Below are positions 1 to 9,092 of a stretch of DNA of 64,000 nucleotides, one piece after another. Origin of the DNA: Candidatus Brocadia pituitae. Its GTDB lineage: Bacteria; Planctomycetota; Brocadiia; Brocadiales; Brocadiaceae. The stretch lies in assembly GCA_017347445.1 (NCBI GenBank), contig AP021856.1, positions 2,178,613 through 2,242,612 on the forward strand, given 5' to 3'. A program made the position numbers and the translations under genes. Position 1 is the stretch's first letter. Each line of letters begins with the position of its first letter. A model generated the notes under the pieces. That model was not told the origin of the DNA and ran no database searches. It saw nothing but the letters and a program-made list of their open reading frames with translations.

Positions 1-33
1 CGATATTGACGAACCATAATTTGATTGCACTTT

Positions 34-1344
34 TTACTTGTGGATTTTTCTGTGGTTAAATTGGGTTTTCCATTGCAAAAGAGGTCTGACTATCCCAGGC
101 AGATCCCCGGTAAAATCAACACGAGCAGTGTCACCGTCAAGGCTGTCAATGACCTGAAACGCAACCGCATCGGCAACGCGTAAACGAGGAGTATTTGGAT
201 TCAGTGTTCTTATACCTGGTGTAATAAAGAAAATTCCTTCCGGCATTAAATTTCCGGGGATCCACGCAGTGCTCACGTAGTCTCCGGCAGAACGAGGGTT
301 CTGACGCCAGACATGGTCATTATCCAGAGATGTAAAAACCTTTACACCTTCCTCATTAACTACGTGAAAGTAAATCATAAATATATGGCCCGGCTGCAGC
401 ACCTCATATTCCATTTCGATCCCAATCGGTTTACGGATATCCACAGCTTCTGTAATCTCTCCGTCTTCCGTTCGAACACGAATAGCAAGTAAACGAACGA
501 CATCATCACCTGGCGTTTCTGTTATATCAGTCCACTTTCGTTCAGCCTTTACTGCTTTTTCAGAACCCATATACACACTGACAACTTTGTGTGATGGGCC
601 ATCTGCCAATACTTTCCCTTTATTAAGCAAAATTGTTCTGGGGCAGAGTCGTGTAACCGCTGGCATATTGTGTGATACAAAAAGCACAGTACGTCCTTCT
701 TGCCCCACATCCTGCATTTTATTTAAACACTTCTTCTGAAAATTTGCGTCTCCTACTGCCAGTACCTCGTCTATAATCAGTATTTCAGGTTCTAAATGAG
801 CTGCTACGGCAAAGGCAAGTCGCAGATACATTCCACTTGAATAGTGCTTTACCGGAGTATCAATAAATTTTTCAACTTCTGCAAAAGCAACAATTTCATC
901 AAATTTTCTATCAATCTCATCACGTTTCATCCCTAATATTGCGCCATTCAGATACATGTTCTCCCGTCCTGTCAACTCAGAATGGAAACCGGTACCGACC
1001 TCTAAGAGTGAGGCAACAGTTCCGTGAATTTCTGCAAATCCTATTGTAGGTTCGGTTATGCGTGAAAGAACCTTTAGTAATGTACTTTTTCCAGCACCAT
1101 TGCCTCCAATAATGCCAACAACTTCTCCCCTTTTTATCTCAAACGATACGTCCTTAAGCGCCCATATCGTTTCGTCCAGTTCCGCTGCACCTGTTGTCTG
1201 ACCACGCAAAAGCTTACCTGCTCTGCGGAAAGGAGCAACAAAGGCATCAGCAAGGTTATCTCTCAGCGTTCGGTGCTTCTGCTGTAGCCTGCCAATATAA
1301 AATTTTTTACTAAGTCCTTCCACGTGAATTGCAATATCATTCAT
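34..1344 (-). CDS. Polysaccharide ABC transporter, ATP-binding subunit (Wzt-like)
   Basis: Cytoplasmic ATPase that powers export of a lipid-linked surface polysaccharide through the membrane partner encoded just upstream at 1510-2346. The 436 residues hold a Walker A motif GGNGAGKST (about residues 80-88), a signature YSSGMYLRLAFA and a Walker B ILIIDEVLAVGD. An extra C-terminal domain of about 180 residues follows, as in Wzt/TagH proteins, where it binds the end of the glycan chain and selects the substrate. The N-terminal extension before the Walker A loop (RTLRDNL, residues 25-31) is also typical. It is the last visible gene of the minus-strand polysaccharide cluster. A hairpin at 1459-1495 separates it from the permease, so its expression may be tuned separately. 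The family is clear; the exported glycan is not. Confidence 0.92.
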   Translation of the reverse strand: MNDIAIHVEGLSKKFYIGRLQQKHRTLRDNLADAFVAPFRRAGKLLRGQTTGAAELDETIWALKDVSFEIKRGEVVGIIGGNGAGKSTLLKVLSRITEPTIGFAEIHGTVASLLEVGTGFHSELTGRENMYLNGAILGMKRDEIDRKFDEIVAFAEVEKFIDTPVKHYSSGMYLRLAFAVAAHLEPEILIIDEVLAVGDANFQKKCLNKMQDVGQEGRTVLFVSHNMPAVTRLCPRTILLNKGKVLADGPSHKVVSVYMGSEKAVKAERKWTDITETPGDDVVRLLAIRVRTEDGEITEAVDIRKPIGIEMEYEVLQPGHIFMIYFHVVNEEGVKVFTSLDNDHVWRQNPRSAGDYVSTAWIPGNLMPEGIFFITPGIRTLNPNTPRLRVADAVAFQVIDSLDGDTARVDFTGDLPGIVRPLLQWKTQFNHRKIHK

Positions 1345-1458
1345 AGTCGATAATGGATTAAAGATGTGTGCTAAGCGCTTAGAGACAAAAAATCAATAGT
1401 ACTACAGGTATTTCATTATGTTCGTAGAAATCCGTTCATTAAATTAGGCCTTCGGCGA

Positions 1459-1495
1459 AATCCTCCCCCGTAAACGGTGGGTTATGGGGAGGATT
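1459..1495. repeat. Inverted repeat between Wzm and Wzt genes
   Basis: AATCCTCCCC (1459-1468) pairs perfectly with GGGGAGGATT (1486-1495), and a smaller inner hairpin CCGT/ACGG sits in the loop. It lies in the 163-base gap between the permease and ATPase genes, followed on the minus strand by no T-run, so it is not a clear intrinsic terminator. It could be an mRNA-processing or stabilising hairpin or a dispersed palindromic repeat; a related C/G-rich palindrome lies at 60836-60876. Confidence 0.55.
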
Positions 1496-1509
1496 GAAAT
1501 TCATTAACA

Positions 1510-2346
1510 TTAAATCACATCAGCAAAGTTTTTTTCCATGCGTCGAAAATAAAAAGCACCGCTGATTAGGAGTATCAAAGCCGCCGCCGCAGAAACAATC
1601 ATTGCCAGTCCAGGTGGTGTGCTCGTTCCCAACAATGCCCAGCGAAAACCATCTACAACGCCTACCATTGGATTAATACCATAGATAGTTTTCCATGGTT
1701 CAGATAGCAGGCTACTGGGATAAGCAATAGGTGTTGAAAAGAGCCAGAACTGGGTCAAAAATGGTATCGTATAGCGTACATCACGAAACTCCACATTCAG
1801 GGCGGAAAACCAAAGAGATACACCAAGAGAAGTCGTTAAAGCAAGTAATAAGAAAAGAGGAAGCCACAACACATTATATGTTGGGAAAAAACCAAAGTAT
1901 GCCATCATACCGATAAGTACGATAAATGATAATATAAAATCTACTACACCAGCCAAAACAGAGGCAATAGGTATCGCCAGACGTGGGAAATAGACTTTCT
2001 TAATGAGATTAGCACTCCCCACTAAACTATTAGATGCCTGATTTAGTCCATTGGCAAAAAATGTCCATGGCACCAACGCAGCATAACTAAAGATCGGATA
2101 AGGGATACCTTCGGATGGTATCTTTGCCAAACGTCCAAAGAAAAGGCTAAAGATTACCATGGTAAAAAACGGCTGGATAATAGCCCATGCTACCCCCAAC
2201 ACCGTTTGTTTGTAACGAACCTTGATGTCTCGCCATGCAAGGAAAAAAAGTAATTCACGGCAATTAATCAGTTCCTTCAGATTTAATGTTTGCCAACCCT
2301 TTTTTGGTCTGATAACAGTCAATGAAACATTACTTATTTTTGTCAT
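1510..2346 (-). CDS. Polysaccharide ABC transporter, permease subunit (Wzm-like, ABC-2 family)
   Basis: Inner-membrane channel subunit of the polysaccharide exporter, working with the Wzt-like ATPase downstream. The 278-residue length and about six hydrophobic segments fit the ABC-2/Wzm family. The family hallmark near the N terminus is visible: a cytoplasmic amphipathic stretch with RDIKVRYKQT (about residues 39-48) and then GVAWAIIQPFF leading into the first membrane span. The gene follows the nucleotidyltransferase by 28 bases on the minus strand and is probably co-transcribed with the sugar-nucleotide genes. Wzm/Wzt exporters move glycans that are completed in the cytoplasm, so the cluster probably uses this route and not Wzx/Wzy. 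Confidence 0.92.
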   Translation of the reverse strand: MTKISNVSLTVIRPKKGWQTLNLKELINCRELLFFLAWRDIKVRYKQTVLGVAWAIIQPFFTMVIFSLFFGRLAKIPSEGIPYPIFSYAALVPWTFFANGLNQASNSLVGSANLIKKVYFPRLAIPIASVLAGVVDFILSFIVLIGMMAYFGFFPTYNVLWLPLFLLLALTTSLGVSLWFSALNVEFRDVRYTIPFLTQFWLFSTPIAYPSSLLSEPWKTIYGINPMVGVVDGFRWALLGTSTPPGLAMIVSAAAALILLISGAFYFRRMEKNFADVI

Positions 2347-2374
2347 ATTCTTTAATCCCTTTCACCCAATTGCA

Positions 2375-3175
2375 TTACATATTTACCTGTAAAGCTTTTA
2401 TCAAATCTTCAGGTGTACCAATATCCAGACACTTGCCATCTTTAAAAAGTACAGAGTCAATCTGTATTGTATCCTTCAGTGCAGCCTGAATAACATCTCC
2501 AACATACAATTCATTTTGATGCTCTAACTTACCACGCCCTTTTCTGTCTGACACATAATTATGCAAGTAATCCGTAAAAGTAGGCGTCCAAACGGCAATC
2601 TGCCATGTGTAAATCAATTGAGTGTATTTCGGTTTTATATGCAGTGTTCTGACCTTACCGTTTTCATCCAGTTCCACCATATCCGTTTTGTGAGGATTAT
2701 TGGTTGGAAACAATCCCAATACTATATCGGCATTTGTTTCGGCTTGTTTTCTTATTATTTTTATATATGCGTCGTCTGGTTCGAAAATTATATCGGGGAA
2801 TCCGATGGCAATAAGTGAATCCTTTACAAATGGATATGCATGATCCAATGTAAACGGCACTCCATATGATAAATCCATCATCAGGTAGGCAATGTCCATA
2901 TCAAACATCTTCCCATCGCCAAAATATCTGGGAATGTCCCATTTCTCTGCTCGCAATATCATAAATACCTTCGTGATATCCGCCTGTCGCATTTTTTCAA
3001 GCAAATAATGAGTTACGACTTTTGGCCTTATCTCATTCCCTCCGTTAACGGATCGAAAGCCTATAGGATATAATTCCTTACTGCACGGTAGTGGAGCTAT
3101 TCGCGAAGCCGTTCCCGCTGCAGGTATTAAACCGATTATCTCCCAGAATGCCTTGCTATTTTGAGCAGTGTTCAT
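2375..3175 (-). CDS. Sugar-1-phosphate nucleotidyltransferase-like protein
   Basis: Predicted to join a sugar 1-phosphate to a nucleotide, supplying an activated sugar to the cluster. The N terminus has the nucleotidyltransferase loop IPAAGTASRIAPLPCSKEL (about residues 17-35), a variant of the usual GxGTR...K signature with Ala-Ser in place of Thr-Arg spacing. Later motifs include GFPDIIFEPDD and a C-terminal DIGTPEDL typical of RmlA-like enzymes. The start ATG overlaps the stop of the upstream peptidase-like gene by four bases (ATGA), indicating translational coupling. The exact nucleotide and sugar cannot be read from sequence. A broken copy of its C-terminal end lies at 6448-6534. Confidence 0.85.
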   Translation of the reverse strand: MNTAQNSKAFWEIIGLIPAAGTASRIAPLPCSKELYPIGFRSVNGGNEIRPKVVTHYLLEKMRQADITKVFMILRAEKWDIPRYFGDGKMFDMDIAYLMMDLSYGVPFTLDHAYPFVKDSLIAIGFPDIIFEPDDAYIKIIRKQAETNADIVLGLFPTNNPHKTDMVELDENGKVRTLHIKPKYTQLIYTWQIAVWTPTFTDYLHNYVSDRKGRGKLEHQNELYVGDVIQAALKDTIQIDSVLFKDGKCLDIGTPEDLIKALQVNM

Positions 3176-4488
3176 AAACTCTGTTCTTTTAATAAACCGG
3201 CCATAAGCAAAGCTCGGGATGCTTCATAAATTTTATCAAAACAGATTTCTGCTTTTTTTGCAATGTCAAGCAATGTGTGCTGACCATCCGACAAATTCAG
3301 AGTCCACAGCAATGCCATCTGATCGTTAACGGTATGACTTTTACCGCCGGTTGTGGTATACAGGCCTCTTTTCCCCAACTGCGGTTCGCATTTTGGATTT
3401 GTATTGATGTAGGTTTTATTATTTTCAAGGACGTTGAAAACTGAAAGGTACTTCGCGAAAGAATCAGTCAGAGACTCAGGTTTCACATAATCGCAATTGT
3501 CTGCCGAAGTATGATATTCGGGATACCCGCCGTGTGGCGTTCTCTGCAGGCATCCGACCGGAAGGTTAAACCCCGGAGAACAATATTGCCTTTCATCATA
3601 GCCGTAAGGTGAAAAATCGACTACCTTGTATGAATTGCCGGAATGTTTTAATATATGTTCAACTGCTATATCAATTTCAGCATTGCCGATACGGCTTTTC
3701 TTGTAAGTGGACATACCTGGGTCGCCAACACATGTTACAACAAGGCCATGTTTAATATATGACACGTCAGTTTCGTTCAGAGAAAGCCATGTAATAGATC
3801 CTATAGTGCCTGGAATAAAAAGTATACGATATGAATAACGCAGGGACAGTGTGCTTAAATATTTACCCAGTAAAGACGTTAATGCTATACCAGCCACATT
3901 GTCGTTACAAAGAGACGGATGACAGGCATGACACGATAACAGGATTTCCTGCGTGGTCTGTCCTTTTACAAAATACTCGCCATAAGTTAAATGACCATCT
4001 TCAAGCGTTGAATCAATGAATACTTCGTAGGTATCATCCTGAAGATTCTGAAATTCGTTATGACTCAGACAGAACCCCCAATCTTCTTTATAGTATGAAG
4101 TTCTATACGGGATCCAATCGGGGTGATCGGACAGGGTATGAAGGTGTTTTTTTAGTTCTGCTAAAGGTATACGTAAGTGAACAGGCACACTGTAACCCAT
4201 AACATGTAAATTGGATTTTTTGAAATCAATTTTTCGCTCGCCATTTGAATCCTTAACGTATGCATCATATATATTCCACTCTTTAGGCACTGTCCAGTCA
4301 AAAACCTTTGTCCCTGTGGGTATTTCGTGCATCGTGAGTGGAATATACTCCCTGATTATTCTGAGTGTTTCCCGGAAACCGTTTCCAGTAATACTTCGAC
4401 AGATGGGGTATAGTTTGTGTATAAGCCTATCCATTATCTCACCTGCCGTGTTCAGATCGATCGTCTTTTTGAGCTCGTATATTTCCAT
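3172..4488 (-). CDS. Aminopeptidase-like (M28/DUF4910-type) protein with C-terminal winged helix
   Basis: A 438-residue protein of the aminopeptidase-like family often found in polysaccharide clusters, whose biochemical role is not established. Metal-site type motifs are visible: HACHPSLCNDN in the middle, DERQYCSPGF, and EYHTSADN toward the C terminus. The last 65 or so residues (TTGGKSHTVNDQMALLWTLN onward) look like the winged-helix tail found in this family. I chose ATG at 4488; a GTG at 4533 would overlap the upstream epimerase by 32 bases and only adds a hydrophobic, non-conserved stretch. It overlaps the nucleotidyltransferase start by four bases. It may act on an acylated or amide-linked sugar precursor; that is speculation. 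Confidence 0.82.
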   Translation of the reverse strand: MEIYELKKTIDLNTAGEIMDRLIHKLYPICRSITGNGFRETLRIIREYIPLTMHEIPTGTKVFDWTVPKEWNIYDAYVKDSNGERKIDFKKSNLHVMGYSVPVHLRIPLAELKKHLHTLSDHPDWIPYRTSYYKEDWGFCLSHNEFQNLQDDTYEVFIDSTLEDGHLTYGEYFVKGQTTQEILLSCHACHPSLCNDNVAGIALTSLLGKYLSTLSLRYSYRILFIPGTIGSITWLSLNETDVSYIKHGLVVTCVGDPGMSTYKKSRIGNAEIDIAVEHILKHSGNSYKVVDFSPYGYDERQYCSPGFNLPVGCLQRTPHGGYPEYHTSADNCDYVKPESLTDSFAKYLSVFNVLENNKTYINTNPKCEPQLGKRGLYTTTGGKSHTVNDQMALLWTLNLSDGQHTLLDIAKKAEICFDKIYEASRALLMAGLLKEQSL

Positions 4489-4501
4489 GTCTATATCTGT
4501 T

Positions 4502-5032
4502 TCATGACTCAAAGTCAGGACAATTACGATCACGTTCAGATAAGATGTTTACCTCAGTTGGCCACTTAATTGAAAATGCAGGATCATTCCACCGAACACT
4601 TCTTGCATATTCCGGATAATAAGACTCGGACATGTAATACAACACTTCGGTATTATCTTCCAGTGTAAGAAAACCGTGCGCAAAATTTTCTGGTATATAA
4701 AGCATTTTATAATTATCCCTATTCAATTCAACGGCAAGCCAGTTTTTATAGGTTATTGAGTTCTGTCTTAAATCAATAATTACATCATAAAGAGATCCCT
4801 GGGTACATCGAACCAACTTTGCTTCAGCATGGGGATCGGACTGGTAATGCATTCCCCTTAATGTACCCTTAATCTTATTGAAGGATATATTACATTGCAT
4901 TAGGTTCGAATTCAGCCCATGAACTTCAAACTCTCTTTTACACCATGTGCGAGCGAAGAAACCGCGGTCATCTTCTAATCTTTCGGGTTCAATTATGAAT
5001 ACTCCCTTTAGTTTTGTTTCCTTGAAGATCAT
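4502..5032 (-). CDS. dTDP-4-dehydrorhamnose 3,5-epimerase-like protein (RmlC/RfbC family)
   Basis: Cupin-fold sugar-nucleotide epimerase of 176 residues, close to the usual length of about 180. Family motifs are visible: FIIEPERLEDDRGFFART near the N terminus, GTLRGMHYQ carrying the catalytic His, and YIPENFAHGFLTLEDNTEVLYY. The known reaction is epimerisation at C3 and/or C5 of a 4-keto-6-deoxysugar nucleotide. No rmlB or rmlD lies in this window and the neighbours include a CDP-glucose pyrophosphorylase and a C-methyltransferase, so the substrate may be a branched CDP- or dTDP-deoxysugar and not rhamnose. It begins immediately after the methyltransferase stop, with no gap. Confidence 0.88.
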   Translation of the reverse strand: MIFKETKLKGVFIIEPERLEDDRGFFARTWCKREFEVHGLNSNLMQCNISFNKIKGTLRGMHYQSDPHAEAKLVRCTQGSLYDVIIDLRQNSITYKNWLAVELNRDNYKMLYIPENFAHGFLTLEDNTEVLYYMSESYYPEYARSVRWNDPAFSIKWPTEVNILSERDRNCPDFES

Positions 5033-6271
5033 TTAGTCTATTACCCTTACCACAGGAATAAATACTATGAACTTACCGCCCCACTCACGTATATATGACA
5101 TCTGTTCCATGATCTCATCCTTAAGGTTCCAGGGGAGTATGACCAGGTAATCAGGCCTGGTCTCTTTAATTTTATCAGGTTCACAAATCGGAATATGGAC
5201 CCCAGGCAAAAAATGACCTTGTTTATGAGGACTCCGATCAACAGTATAATCAATAAAATCCGTTCTGATGCCGCAATAGTTCAAAAGGGTGTTCCCTTTT
5301 GCGGGCGCACCATAACCGACAAATGATTTCCCCCTTTCTTTTTCACGTATCATAAAATCCAGGATATTCCGTTTTGTTTGCTTCACCTTTTCGGCAAAGG
5401 ATACATAGTGTTCCAGTTTATTGAATCCTGTATCGTTTTCTCTTTTTATAAGAGCGCTTACGCTCTGTTCAATTAGTTTTGAGCTGTTATCTGAATGGCA
5501 TGCGTATATTCTTAAAGATCCGCCATGGGTCGATAGTTCGTCTACATCAAATATTTTCAACCCATGAGAAGCAAAGACCTCCTTTACAGTGATAAAAGAA
5601 AAGTATGAAAAATGTTCATGATAGATAGTATCGAATTGATTCTCTTCCATCAGCCGCATTAAATGAGGAAATTCCATGGTAATAATTCCATGCTGTTTTA
5701 ATGCTATCTTCATACCTTTTACAAAATCATTCAGGTCCGGCACGTGCGCTAGCACATTGTTTCCAAGGAGCAGATCGGCATGTCTGCCTTCATCTGCCAA
5801 TTCCCCGGCAGTCCCTGTCCCAAAGAATTTCACTATTGTTGGGATCTGTTTTGCAATTGCTGCCTCAGCCACGTTCGCTGCTGGTTCAATCCCTAACACC
5901 GGGACTTTTTTTTCTTTAAAGTATTGGAGAAGATAGCCATCATTGCTGGCAATTTCGATTACCTGACTATGTTGATCAAACCCAAATCGTGAGATCATCC
6001 TGTCTGTATAATCCCTGGCGTGTTTAAGCCATGAATCAGAATAGGATGAGAAATAGGCATAGTCACTGAAAATGTGTTCCGGAGACTCGAATTCAGGCAG
6101 TTGAACAAGATAGCATTTCCCGCAGACATAGGTATGTAACGGATAAAAAGGCTCCATCCGCTGAAGTTGCTCTGCTTTCAAATACGAATTCGCCATTGGT
6201 GACATACCAAGGTCAACAAAAGTATGTTGCAAAGGGTTTGCACAGAAACGACATTGTTTTTTATTATTCAT
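5033..6271 (-). CDS. SAM-dependent sugar C-methyltransferase (NDP-hexose C-methyltransferase type)
   Basis: The 412 residues show the three-part layout of NDP-ketosugar C-methyltransferases. The N-terminal zinc site has CRFC (residues 7-10) and a second pair CGKC near residue 50. The central SAM domain has VIEIASNDGYLL. The C-terminal domain contains VGYGAPAKGNTLLNYCGI. Known relatives (TylC3, NovU) add a methyl branch to a 4-keto sugar. It abuts the RmlC-like epimerase without a gap, so both probably act on the same intermediate. The predicted product is a branched deoxysugar in the surface glycan. Family confident, precise carbon position unknown. Confidence 0.88.
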   Translation of the reverse strand: MNNKKQCRFCANPLQHTFVDLGMSPMANSYLKAEQLQRMEPFYPLHTYVCGKCYLVQLPEFESPEHIFSDYAYFSSYSDSWLKHARDYTDRMISRFGFDQHSQVIEIASNDGYLLQYFKEKKVPVLGIEPAANVAEAAIAKQIPTIVKFFGTGTAGELADEGRHADLLLGNNVLAHVPDLNDFVKGMKIALKQHGIITMEFPHLMRLMEENQFDTIYHEHFSYFSFITVKEVFASHGLKIFDVDELSTHGGSLRIYACHSDNSSKLIEQSVSALIKRENDTGFNKLEHYVSFAEKVKQTKRNILDFMIREKERGKSFVGYGAPAKGNTLLNYCGIRTDFIDYTVDRSPHKQGHFLPGVHIPICEPDKIKETRPDYLVILPWNLKDEIMEQMSYIREWGGKFIVFIPVVRVID

Positions 6272-6447
6272 TCAAAATTTTTGCTATTTTCTGAAAATAG
6301 TATTTATTTTGGAATGACCCACTTAGTCTTTCCTTTACTGAAGAATATTGTCTAATAATGTTATTGAAATAATTGATAAATCCAGAGTGATAACATTACC
6401 TATTTTGACATATCACTTAGTCTCCTTTACTCATTTACTCATTTACA

Positions 6448-6534
6448 CTACGTGTTTATATCTAACGACGTCACCAAATCTTCAGGTGTATCAACATCCT
6501 ACATATTGCCGTTTACAAACAGAACAGAATCTAT
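6448..6534 (-). pseudogene. Remnant of a nucleotidyltransferase C terminus
   Basis: The 297-base gap between the aminotransferase and methyltransferase holds a short minus-strand stretch reading IDSVLFVNGNM, an in-frame TAG, then DVDTPEDLVTSLDIN and a stop. It matches the C-terminal end of the intact gene at 2375-3175 (IDSVLFKDGK...DIGTPEDLIKAL) both in protein and in bases such as AAATCTTCAGGTGTA. It is therefore the tail of a second, lost copy. Nothing else recognisable is in the gap. Confidence 0.7.
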
Positions 6535-6568
6535 ATGCATTCAGTTCTATTTCGTTTCGTTATAACTT

Positions 6569-7876
6569 TCAATTAAACTTTCGCCAGACGGGTTTAACTG
6601 GCCTACCGAAGAGGTATTTTTCAATCCCTTCATTCAGTGCTTTACGATAAATCCGAAAAGCTTCATGAAATGCTTCAACTGTTCTGTCAATATCTGCATC
6701 CGTATGAGAATAACTGACGACAAGGCTCGTGGCCATAATGCCTCGCTTCATGGTCTCCTGTAACAATAAGGTTCTGAATAACTGAGAGGGCTTCTTCTCT
6801 TGATCTTTTGACCCATAAACAAGACAACATGGTTTACCCAGTATTGGTATATACTCAACCAGTTGATTTTCATCTATAGATTTTTGGATCTTCTTTGCCA
6901 GTAGTTTACCCCTGTGCCACAATGTTTCTACAACTGGTTCTCGCTCATATATCTTCATTGTTTCCAGTGCCGCAGCAAGTCCGTGTGTTTCAGCTCCGTT
7001 TGTTAATGACATCAGGAATACCCTCTCTTTGTCATGTTTGAGCCCCCCAAGCTGCATTATTTCCCTTTTCCCAACCAGTGCAGATACAGAAAAACCGTTG
7101 GCCAGAGCTTTCCCAAAAGTAGACAGATCAGGAATTATACCGTAAACCCTTTGCGCTCCGCCATTGTGCCAGCGAAATCCTGTAATCATCTCATCCAAAA
7201 TGAATACGGTACCATTTTCCTTACATAGTTTCTGTAATTCATGTAAAAAATTACCTTTCGGTTCGTCTTCTTTTTCAGGCTCAAGAATAACACATGCTAT
7301 TTTGCCTGAGTACTGCTGAAAAAGTTTTTTTGCAGTCTCAATATCGTTATACTGAAATTTAACCGTTAGGTTCTGAATTACTTCTGGAATGCCTGCTGAC
7401 ATCGGGGTAGTTCCAATAAACCAATCATCAACTGAAAAGAATGGATGATTACCGCATATTGCAATCATGTCTCTACCGGTATAAGCCCGAGACAGTTTGA
7501 TTGCTCCACTCGTGGCATCAGAACCATTTTTCCCGAATTTAACCATCTCTGCGCCTTTTATCATGTTTAACAACTGCTCAGCACATTCAATTTCAATTGC
7601 TGCTGGTCGTGTGAAGTTGCTTCCCTTCAACATCTGTTTATATGCAGCATCCACAACCGGTTTATACGCATGTCCAAGAGTTACCGAACGGAGCCCCATA
7701 CCATATTCTATGAATTCATTACCATCCACATCCCAGACATGACAACCCTCCCCTCTTACCATGTAGGGAAATGCAAACTCCGGGTATTGATCATCGCCTT
7801 TTGCATAGGTGTGTGCTCCCCCGGGAATGACAAGCTGAAACCTTTCATTCATCTGCAAAGATTTTGAGAAATCCAT
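6569..7876 (-). CDS. Glutamate-1-semialdehyde aminomutase-like class III aminotransferase
   Basis: PLP-dependent enzyme of 435 residues. Class III features are visible: ILDEMITGFRW, then STFGKALANGFSVSALVG with the expected Schiff-base lysine, and an N-terminal GGAHTYAKGDDQYP resembling HemL. Inside a polysaccharide cluster the likely role is transfer of an amino group to a keto sugar or a similar cell-envelope precursor and not haem synthesis. I chose ATG at 7876: it is preceded six bases upstream by AAGGGGTG, a good ribosome binding site, and gives MDFSKS. A start 30 bases upstream lacks this. The 3' end faces the ghost gene at 6448-6534. Confidence 0.85.
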   Translation of the reverse strand: MDFSKSLQMNERFQLVIPGGAHTYAKGDDQYPEFAFPYMVRGEGCHVWDVDGNEFIEYGMGLRSVTLGHAYKPVVDAAYKQMLKGSNFTRPAAIEIECAEQLLNMIKGAEMVKFGKNGSDATSGAIKLSRAYTGRDMIAICGNHPFFSVDDWFIGTTPMSAGIPEVIQNLTVKFQYNDIETAKKLFQQYSGKIACVILEPEKEDEPKGNFLHELQKLCKENGTVFILDEMITGFRWHNGGAQRVYGIIPDLSTFGKALANGFSVSALVGKREIMQLGGLKHDKERVFLMSLTNGAETHGLAAALETMKIYEREPVVETLWHRGKLLAKKIQKSIDENQLVEYIPILGKPCCLVYGSKDQEKKPSQLFRTLLLQETMKRGIMATSLVVSYSHTDADIDRTVEAFHEAFRIYRKALNEGIEKYLFGRPVKPVWRKFN

Positions 7877-7952
7877 TAATGCACCCCTTAACTTTCGCGC
7901 TAACATAGCCTAATTCATATTTAATAGATGATATCGCATCCAAAAAACAGTG

Positions 7953-9008
7953 TTATTTGTTTTTACTTGTCCATTCAAGTGTTTCAGAAAGCATTCCTGT
8001 TTCTCTTAAATGATTTAATACCTTTAATCTCATAAACATGGAGGTTCTAAAATTTTGATCATTGAAATGCATAGCCTCTAAACCTCTTTTCAGCTCAAGG
8101 ATAGTCGTAATAATATCGACATCAGGCTGATAATTAGAAGCTAATTTCCTGAAAAGTTCAAAACTCACCCTATAGGAACGTTTATCAGGTTGCGCATTTT
8201 TGTTGATAGAAATCTTTACATCAGGTATAGCTTTTGCTACAAATTCTGCTAACTCTCTGACCTGGTAATTCCATCCATCACTTCCAACATTAACTGCCAG
8301 AAATTCTCCTCCGTTGTTTATGTCTCTTTTTATTGCCCAATCTATCGCTTTCGCCATATCCTTGATATTTATCAGAGGTCTCCAAGGTGTGCCGTCACTC
8401 AAAATAGTAATCTGTTTTGAGGTTATAGCACAGGCAACAAAATCATTCAAAACCAAATCGAGCCGTAAACGTTCACTCATTCCGCATGCAGTAGAAAATC
8501 TCAGAGATGTTACTTTAAATTTATTATCTGCTATTGTTTGCAAATCTTTCTCTGTCGCAATTTTAGATCTTGCATACGCTGTAAGAGGATTGACCGGGGA
8601 TGCCTCAGTCCTCGGACCATCATCCGCTGCACCGTACATGCTGCAGCTTGAAGCATATACAAAACTTTTAACTCCCGCATCCTTGGCTTTTCTCGCCAAA
8701 TCAATACTTGCTAAATAGTTGATCTCGTGGGTCACCTTTTCATAGGTATTTCCCATTGGATCATTGGACACAGCAGCGAGGTGAATTATTGCATCAATAT
8801 CCTTCAGCAGATCAATCGAAACCTTTCTTACGTCTTCAAAATATTGCATATTAACTCTACACTCGGGAAGTATTTCTGAATTTGTTAAACAGTTAGCAAA
8901 AAAGCCCGTATCAAGCCCAATAATTTTTGCTTCAGGGTAAGATGTGCGTAGACGTTGTACCACACACGGTCCAATGTAACCCATATTCCCGGTAATAAGT
9001 ATTTTCAC
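7953..9008 (-). CDS. NAD-dependent epimerase/dehydratase (extended SDR)
   Basis: Rossmann-fold sugar-nucleotide enzyme. The NAD loop ILITGNMGYIGP (GxxGxxG) is at the N terminus. Later come HLAAVSNDPMG, the serine motif VYASSCSMYG and the catalytic YARSK. Extended SDR enzymes of this type dehydrate, epimerise or reduce NDP-sugars. The start is best placed at GTG 9008, since AAAGGAG sits six bases upstream of it; an in-frame ATG at 9029 has no ribosome binding site and lies on the wrong side of that signal. It follows the CDP-glucose pyrophosphorylase by about 80 bases. It may take the place of the absent CDP-glucose 4,6-dehydratase, but this is inference. Confidence 0.87.
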   Translation of the reverse strand: MKILITGNMGYIGPCVVQRLRTSYPEAKIIGLDTGFFANCLTNSEILPECRVNMQYFEDVRKVSIDLLKDIDAIIHLAAVSNDPMGNTYEKVTHEINYLASIDLARKAKDAGVKSFVYASSCSMYGAADDGPRTEASPVNPLTAYARSKIATEKDLQTIADNKFKVTSLRFSTACGMSERLRLDLVLNDFVACAITSKQITILSDGTPWRPLINIKDMAKAIDWAIKRDINNGGEFLAVNVGSDGWNYQVRELAEFVAKAIPDVKISINKNAQPDKRSYRVSFELFRKLASNYQPDVDIITTILELKRGLEAMHFNDQNFRTSMFMRLKVLNHLRETGMLSETLEWTSKNK

Positions 9009-9092
9009 CACTTTCTCCTTTAATTTCATTCAATAATAATCGCGATCATATTTTGTTAACTACGTGTTGTGAAATCAGAAATGATAATATTA

